Below are positions 34,426-38,409 of a stretch of 38,409 nucleotides of DNA, piece by piece. A program made the translations under genes and the position numbers. The notes beneath the pieces are model-generated. The model was not told the DNA's origin. It made no database searches and saw only the letters and a list, made by a program, of their open reading frames with translations. Source of the stretch: Silvibacterium sp. (GTDB taxonomy: Bacteria; Acidobacteriota; Terriglobia; Terriglobales; Acidobacteriaceae); NCBI GenBank assembly GCA_019234945.1, contig JAFAKX010000201.1:1-38409 (forward strand), in the 5' to 3' direction. The number at the start of each line of letters is the position of its first letter. The stretch's first letter is position 1.

Positions 34426-34977
34426 ATGCGCAAGTTCGCCTTGATACTCGCCCTTTGCCTCGCAGGAGGAGCCATGACTGCTGCAGTCAAAACCATTTAT
34501 GACTTCACCCTGAAATCGATCGACGGACAGCCCGTGAGCCTCAAGGAATACCACGGCAAAGTAGTCATGCTGGTGAATGTTGCCAGTAAATGCGGATTCA
34601 CGCCGCAGTACGCCGGCCTCGAAAAGCTCTACGAAACCTACAAGGACAAGGGCTTTGTCATCGTGGGCATCCCGGCCAACAACTTCGGCAGCCAGGAGCC
34701 GGGCACGAACGAAGAGATCAAGAAGTTCTGCACCAACAAGTACAACGTGAGCTTCCCCATGATGTCCAAGGTCTCGGTGAAAGGCGACGACATCACGCCG
34801 CTCTATGTCTTTCTCACCGACAAGTCGACCGACCCCAAGCTCGGCGGCGAAATCAAGTGGAACTTCACCAAGTTTCTCTTTGACCGCAATGGCAACCCCG
34901 TCGCCCGCTTCGAGCCCAATATCACCCCGGAGTCTCCGGAGGTGATTGCAGCCGTCGAGAGCGCTTTGAAGCAGTAG
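34426..34977 (+). CDS. Secreted glutathione peroxidase family protein (Cys type)
   Basis: Signal peptide; VNVASKCGFTPQYAGLEKLYETYKDKGFVIVGIPANNFGSQEPGTNEEIKKFC; IKWNFTKFLFDRNGNPVARFEP; SD CGGAGGA. Confidence 0.96.
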   Translation: MRKFALILALCLAGGAMTAAVKTIYDFTLKSIDGQPVSLKEYHGKVVMLVNVASKCGFTPQYAGLEKLYETYKDKGFVIVGIPANNFGSQEPGTNEEIKKFCTNKYNVSFPMMSKVSVKGDDITPLYVFLTDKSTDPKLGGEIKWNFTKFLFDRNGNPVARFEPNITPESPEVIAAVESALKQ

Positions 34978-34994
34978 AAGACTACCCGCCAATG

Positions 34995-35030
34995 GGCAGG
35001 CAGGCTTGAAGCGCTGCCTGCCTTTTTTTC
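34995..35030 (+). terminator. Rho-independent terminator after the glutathione peroxidase gene
   Basis: GGCAGGCAG-loop-CTGCCTGCC followed by TTTTTTT. Confidence 0.92.
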
Positions 35031-35133
35031 GCGAAAAAGATGAACCGTCGCGGACTTCCTCTGCTTCTACATAGTGCCAGCCAACTGACGTACGGGCCCC
35101 CTAAAGTAAATCGCCACCGCGAGAGGAGTGCCT

Positions 35134-36543
35134 ATGAGCCCCAATCATTCAGTGTCAGCAGAGTATGACATCGTAATTCTGGGCAGCGGCGAAGCCGGTA
35201 AGTACATTGCCTGGACAATGGGAAAGAAAGGCAAGCGAGTCGCTGTGATCGAGCGAAAGTACATCGGCGGCTCATGTCCGAACATCGCCTGCCTGCCCAG
35301 CAAGAACATCATCCATAGCGCCAAGGTCGCCTCTTACTTCTATCGGAGCGAAGAGTTTGGGATCAGCAAGGACAACGTTCGCATCAGCATGCCCGGGGTC
35401 CGCGACCGCAAGCGCAAAATGGTCGACGGCCTCGTGCAGGTGCATCTCGACAATTACAAGGCGAGCGGCGCGGAGCTCATCATGGGCTCGGCGCACTTTA
35501 TCGCGCCCAAAACATTGGAAGTCACTCTCGCTAAGGGTGGAACGCAGGTCGTTCGTGGCGACAAAGTCGTAATTGGCACCGGAACTCGCGCGATCTTGCC
35601 GGATATTCCCGGCCTCGCGCAATCAAAGCCGATGACCCATATCGAAGCCCTTGAGCTGGATCACATCCCGGATCACCTTCTCGTGCTCGGCGGCGGCTAC
35701 GTTGGTTTGGAACTCGCGCAGGCGATGCGCCGCTTCGGCAGCAAGGTTACCGTTGTCGACCACAACAAGCGCCTGACGCACCGGGAAGATGAAGACGTCT
35801 CTGCGGCACTCGAAGAGCTTTTCCGCGACGAGGGTATCGAGCTGGCGCTGGGCGGTAATTGCTATCGCGTTGAGGGACAGTCTGGGAAATCGATTAGGCT
35901 GCAAATGACCGTCGGCGGCTCGGAACAAGTTCTAGAAGGCACCGATCTCCTCGTCGCAACCGGCCGCACACCGAACACAGTAGGCATCGGACTGGAGCTT
36001 GCCGGAGTAGAGCTGACCGACCGCGGGTTCATCAAAGTCGATGAGCATCGGCGAACGACTGCACCCGATGTCTGGGCTGTTGGTGACTGCGTAGGCAGTC
36101 CATTTTTTACGCACATTTCTTTCGACGATTTCCGCGTGGTCTTAAGTGACATGACCGGCGGTCATCACGTCACAACGGGACGACAGGTTCCCAACTGCAT
36201 GTTTACCGATCCGGAACTGGCCCGCGTCGGCCTCAACGAAACCGAGGCCAAAGCAAAGGGCATTCCTTACCGACTGGCCAAAGTCCCCATGCTTGCCACC
36301 CTGCGCACACGTACCCTTTCCGAGACCCGCGGATTCATGAAAGCTCTGATTGACGCGAAGAGTGACAATATCCTCGGCTTCACCGTCTTCGGCACAGGCG
36401 GAGGAGAAATCATGGGAGCTGTACAGATCGCAATGATCGCCGGGCTTCCCTACACCAGCCTACGCGACGCCGTTCTGACTCATCCCACCCTGCTCGAGGG
36501 GCTGATCCCGCTGTTTTCGAAGGTGTCTCCGGCTTCGGCATGA
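35134..36543 (+). CDS. FAD-dependent pyridine nucleotide-disulfide oxidoreductase (LpdA/mercuric-reductase-like)
   Basis: DIVILGSGEAGKYIAWTMGKKGKRVAVIERKYIGGSCPNIACLPSKNIIHSA (CX4C); VLGGGYVGLELAQAMRRFGSKVTVVD; WAVGDCVGSPFFTHISFDDFR; C-terminal THPTLLEGL. ATG 35134 with GAGAGGAG SD. Confidence 0.93.
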   Translation: MSPNHSVSAEYDIVILGSGEAGKYIAWTMGKKGKRVAVIERKYIGGSCPNIACLPSKNIIHSAKVASYFYRSEEFGISKDNVRISMPGVRDRKRKMVDGLVQVHLDNYKASGAELIMGSAHFIAPKTLEVTLAKGGTQVVRGDKVVIGTGTRAILPDIPGLAQSKPMTHIEALELDHIPDHLLVLGGGYVGLELAQAMRRFGSKVTVVDHNKRLTHREDEDVSAALEELFRDEGIELALGGNCYRVEGQSGKSIRLQMTVGGSEQVLEGTDLLVATGRTPNTVGIGLELAGVELTDRGFIKVDEHRRTTAPDVWAVGDCVGSPFFTHISFDDFRVVLSDMTGGHHVTTGRQVPNCMFTDPELARVGLNETEAKAKGIPYRLAKVPMLATLRTRTLSETRGFMKALIDAKSDNILGFTVFGTGGGEIMGAVQIAMIAGLPYTSLRDAVLTHPTLLEGLIPLFSKVSPASA

Positions 36544-37556
36544 GACGCAGATTGAGGGAGATCGCCGTTGCGATGAGGCAAATAGCCTGGATCGTCGAAA
36601 CGCCCGGCGGAGAATTTCGAGAAGTAGGACTTCCGCGTCCGGAACTTGGGACGAACCAGGTGCTGGTCAGGATTGCCGCCAGTGGGGTCAATCCGCTGGA
36701 CACGAAGATCCGCGCCGGAAAAGCTGCACACGCCAAGCAGCCTCTGCCCGCGGTTCTCGGCCTCGACATGGCGGGCATGGTCGAAGAAGTGGGACCAGGC
36801 GTAACCGCCTTCCAGACGGGAGACGAAGTGTATGGCATGGTCGGAGGGGTGGGCGGCCATCAGGGCACACTTGCAGAGTTTGTGGTTGCCGATACCGGTC
36901 TGCTCTCGCATAAGCCGCAGAGTCTCTCTATGCGTGAGGCTGCAGCCATGCCCCTGAGCGTCATCACGGCGTGGGAGGGTCTGGTAGACCGCGCCGGGGT
37001 CCATGAGGGGCAACTCGTGCTGGTCCACGCAGGAGCAGGTGGTGTGGGGCATATCGCAGTCCAACTCGCCCGCGCCTTCGGAGCCAAGGTCTTCGCGACT
37101 GTCTCACCTGACAAAGCAAAGATCGTCGAAGCCTTCGGCGCCACCGCAATCCACTACCGGTCTACTTCTGTTGAGGAATACGTCGCGGCCCACACCGGAG
37201 GCAAAGGCTTCGACATCGTCTACGACACCGTAGGAGGCGCGACACTGGACGCATCCTTCGCCGCTGTGAAACGCTACACCGGCCACGCTGTGAGCTGCCT
37301 GGGATGGGGCTCCTACGCCCTTGCCCCGCTCTCCTTCCGAGGAGCTACCTACTCGGGCGTCTTTACTCTGCTACCCCTTCTCACCGGCGAAGGCCGGGCG
37401 CATCACGGTGAAATACTGGCCAATGCCGCGGCGCTCGCCGAAGCTGGCAAGCTGAAACCGCTTCTCAACCCACGACGCTTTTCGACCGCCGAGATCGCCT
37501 CAGCGCACGCCCTCGTCGAATCAGGCTCGCTGGGAAAGGTTGTAGTCGAGATCTGA
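36540..37556 (+). CDS. Zinc-independent quinone oxidoreductase / MDR-family NADP-dependent oxidoreductase
   Basis: GVNPLDTKIRAGKAAHAKQPLPAVLGLDMAGMVEEVGPGVTAFQTGDEVYGM; LVHAGAGGVGHIAVQLARAFGAKVFATVSP. ATGA overlap with previous stop; alternative start 36573. Confidence 0.94.
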   Translation: MRRRLREIAVAMRQIAWIVETPGGEFREVGLPRPELGTNQVLVRIAASGVNPLDTKIRAGKAAHAKQPLPAVLGLDMAGMVEEVGPGVTAFQTGDEVYGMVGGVGGHQGTLAEFVVADTGLLSHKPQSLSMREAAAMPLSVITAWEGLVDRAGVHEGQLVLVHAGAGGVGHIAVQLARAFGAKVFATVSPDKAKIVEAFGATAIHYRSTSVEEYVAAHTGGKGFDIVYDTVGGATLDASFAAVKRYTGHAVSCLGWGSYALAPLSFRGATYSGVFTLLPLLTGEGRAHHGEILANAAALAEAGKLKPLLNPRRFSTAEIASAHALVESGSLGKVVVEI

Positions 37557-37629
37557 AGGCAACCACCTCCCGCGTCGTTGGCCGAGAATTTCTGCCATTC
37601 CGGTAAAATAAAATTAGAGGCCTGGGAAG

Positions 37630-37660
37630 AGCCCGCCACCGGACGGCGGGCTTTTTCATT
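37630..37660 (+). terminator. Rho-independent terminator
   Basis: AGCCCGCC-ACCGGAC-GGCGGGCT followed by TTTTTCATTTT; 8-bp perfect stem. Confidence 0.9.
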
Positions 37661-37757
37661 TTCAGACCGGATCGCCCGACTCGATCACAGGATCGATCAC
37701 TGCGGCAATGCACATCATCGCGTACTTCATAGAACGCAAGGCAGAAACTGGCAAGAT

Positions 37758-37809
37758 CCATGGAATCAATTAAGTGGCCCGAGTGCCACCGACCAGGACC
37801 CATGGAATC
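37758..37809. repeat. Direct repeat CCATGGAATC x2 (42-bp period) flanking inverted repeat GTGGC-N6-GCCAC
   Basis: Copies at 37758-37767 and 37800-37809; inverted repeat 37774-37789. Confidence 0.85.
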
Positions 37810-37854
37810 TGATAGATAGCGCAACATAGGGATTAATGGGGGAGGGGGTGCAGG

Positions 37855-38409
37855 TTACTGATCCTGAACAAAGCCCAAAAACGCCCCGACCACGATCTGC
37901 GGCAGTTGCTCCCGGTTGCGCCCGGACATCAGTTCGTGGCCCGCACCCTCCACTGGCAGCAGCCGCGTCCTGGCGGGAATGAGTTTCCGCGCCTCCTCCA
38001 TCTCTGCGAGAGACCCGAAGCCGTCGCGTGTGCCATGCACGAACAGCGCTGGAGTAGTCAGCCGGGGAAAGTGCGCGGTGCGCAGCTCCGCGGGGCGATG
38101 CGGGGGATGCAGCGGGTACGAGAGCAGCAGCAGCGCCTCAACAAGCCCGGGCTCAGAAGCCGCCAGCATCGACGCCTGCCTGGCCCCGTATGAGTGCCCG
38201 CCGAGGAAGGCCCGGCCGGGGACCTCACGCTGGATCGCCTCAACCGCCGCCCGAAGTCCCTGCTGGTCGCGCTCCGCACTGCCGCGCTGTGGAGGTCCGT
38301 GAGACCGCGCCTGCCGGAAGGGCAGATCACAGCGCACCACGGCGAATCCCGAGGCGCAGAAGGCATCGGCGAGCGCGACGAGCAGCGGTGCGTTGCAGTT
38401 GGCTCCCGC
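37855..38409 (-). CDS. Alpha/beta hydrolase, KANL3/Tex30-like (5' end beyond window)
   Basis: Frame remains open to window end (AGANCNAPLLVALADAFCASGFAVVRCDLPFRQARSHGPP); FLGGHSYGARQASMLA nucleophile elbow; ALFVHGTRDGFGSLAEM; GAGHEL. Confidence 0.9.
   Translation of the reverse strand, partial: AGANCNAPLLVALADAFCASGFAVVRCDLPFRQARSHGPPQRGSAERDQQGLRAAVEAIQREVPGRAFLGGHSYGARQASMLAASEPGLVEALLLLSYPLHPPHRPAELRTAHFPRLTTPALFVHGTRDGFGSLAEMEEARKLIPARTRLLPVEGAGHELMSGRNREQLPQIVVGAFLGFVQDQ

Noticed and set aside
34267-34992. 241-aa minus-strand ORF
   Set aside because: Antisense to glutathione peroxidase and crosses its terminator.
35134-36543. Mercuric reductase (merA) assignment
   Set aside because: CX4C flavoprotein core only; no HMA domain, no C-terminal Cys pair and no other mer genes nearby.
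37836-37850. GGGGGAGGGGG as a G-quadruplex
   Set aside because: Only two G-runs; insufficient for a standard intramolecular quadruplex.

Overview
This 38.4 kb, GC-rich bacterial window is densely coding and looks chromosomal. Gene content suggests Acidobacteriota/Terriglobia, but that is inference. It holds about 34 well-supported protein genes and one tRNA-Val (anticodon UAC). I saw no CRISPR array, rRNA, IS element or prophage. Main blocks: (1) tandem cyclophilin-type peptidyl-prolyl isomerases. (2) A minus-strand exopolysaccharide assembly module: BY-kinase/Wzc-like, Wza-like SLBB export protein, Wzy-like polytopic membrane protein and a secreted low-complexity protein, next to a secreted GH38 alpha-mannosidase and a PAS-GGDEF-EAL protein whose catalytic and I-site motifs are all intact. 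(3) ChbG/YdjC deacetylase next to BshA (bacillithiol pathway), convergently overlapping an orphan LytS-type sensor kinase. (4) ribA, a JmjC/cupin-8 protein, a glutaredoxin, a ClC antiporter behind a MarR regulator with a 32-bp dyad operator candidate, DUF2007, and purB coupled to a small secreted protein. (5) DUF4126, ubiX, hydrolase, NUDIX, nitroreductase. (6) An STN-like Q-rich secreted protein, a DUF1800/DUF1501 pair, and a glutathione-peroxidase / disulfide-reductase / quinone-oxidoreductase run. The most interesting non-obvious signals are: candidate leaderless promoters (TAnnnT-N6-ATG) at ribA, grx and marR; the MarR operator dyad; a structured non-coding gap between tRNA-Val and the ChbG gene; a long inverted repeat downstream of the GH38 gene; and an in-frame QDPWN repeat with synonymous differences in a convergent intergenic region.
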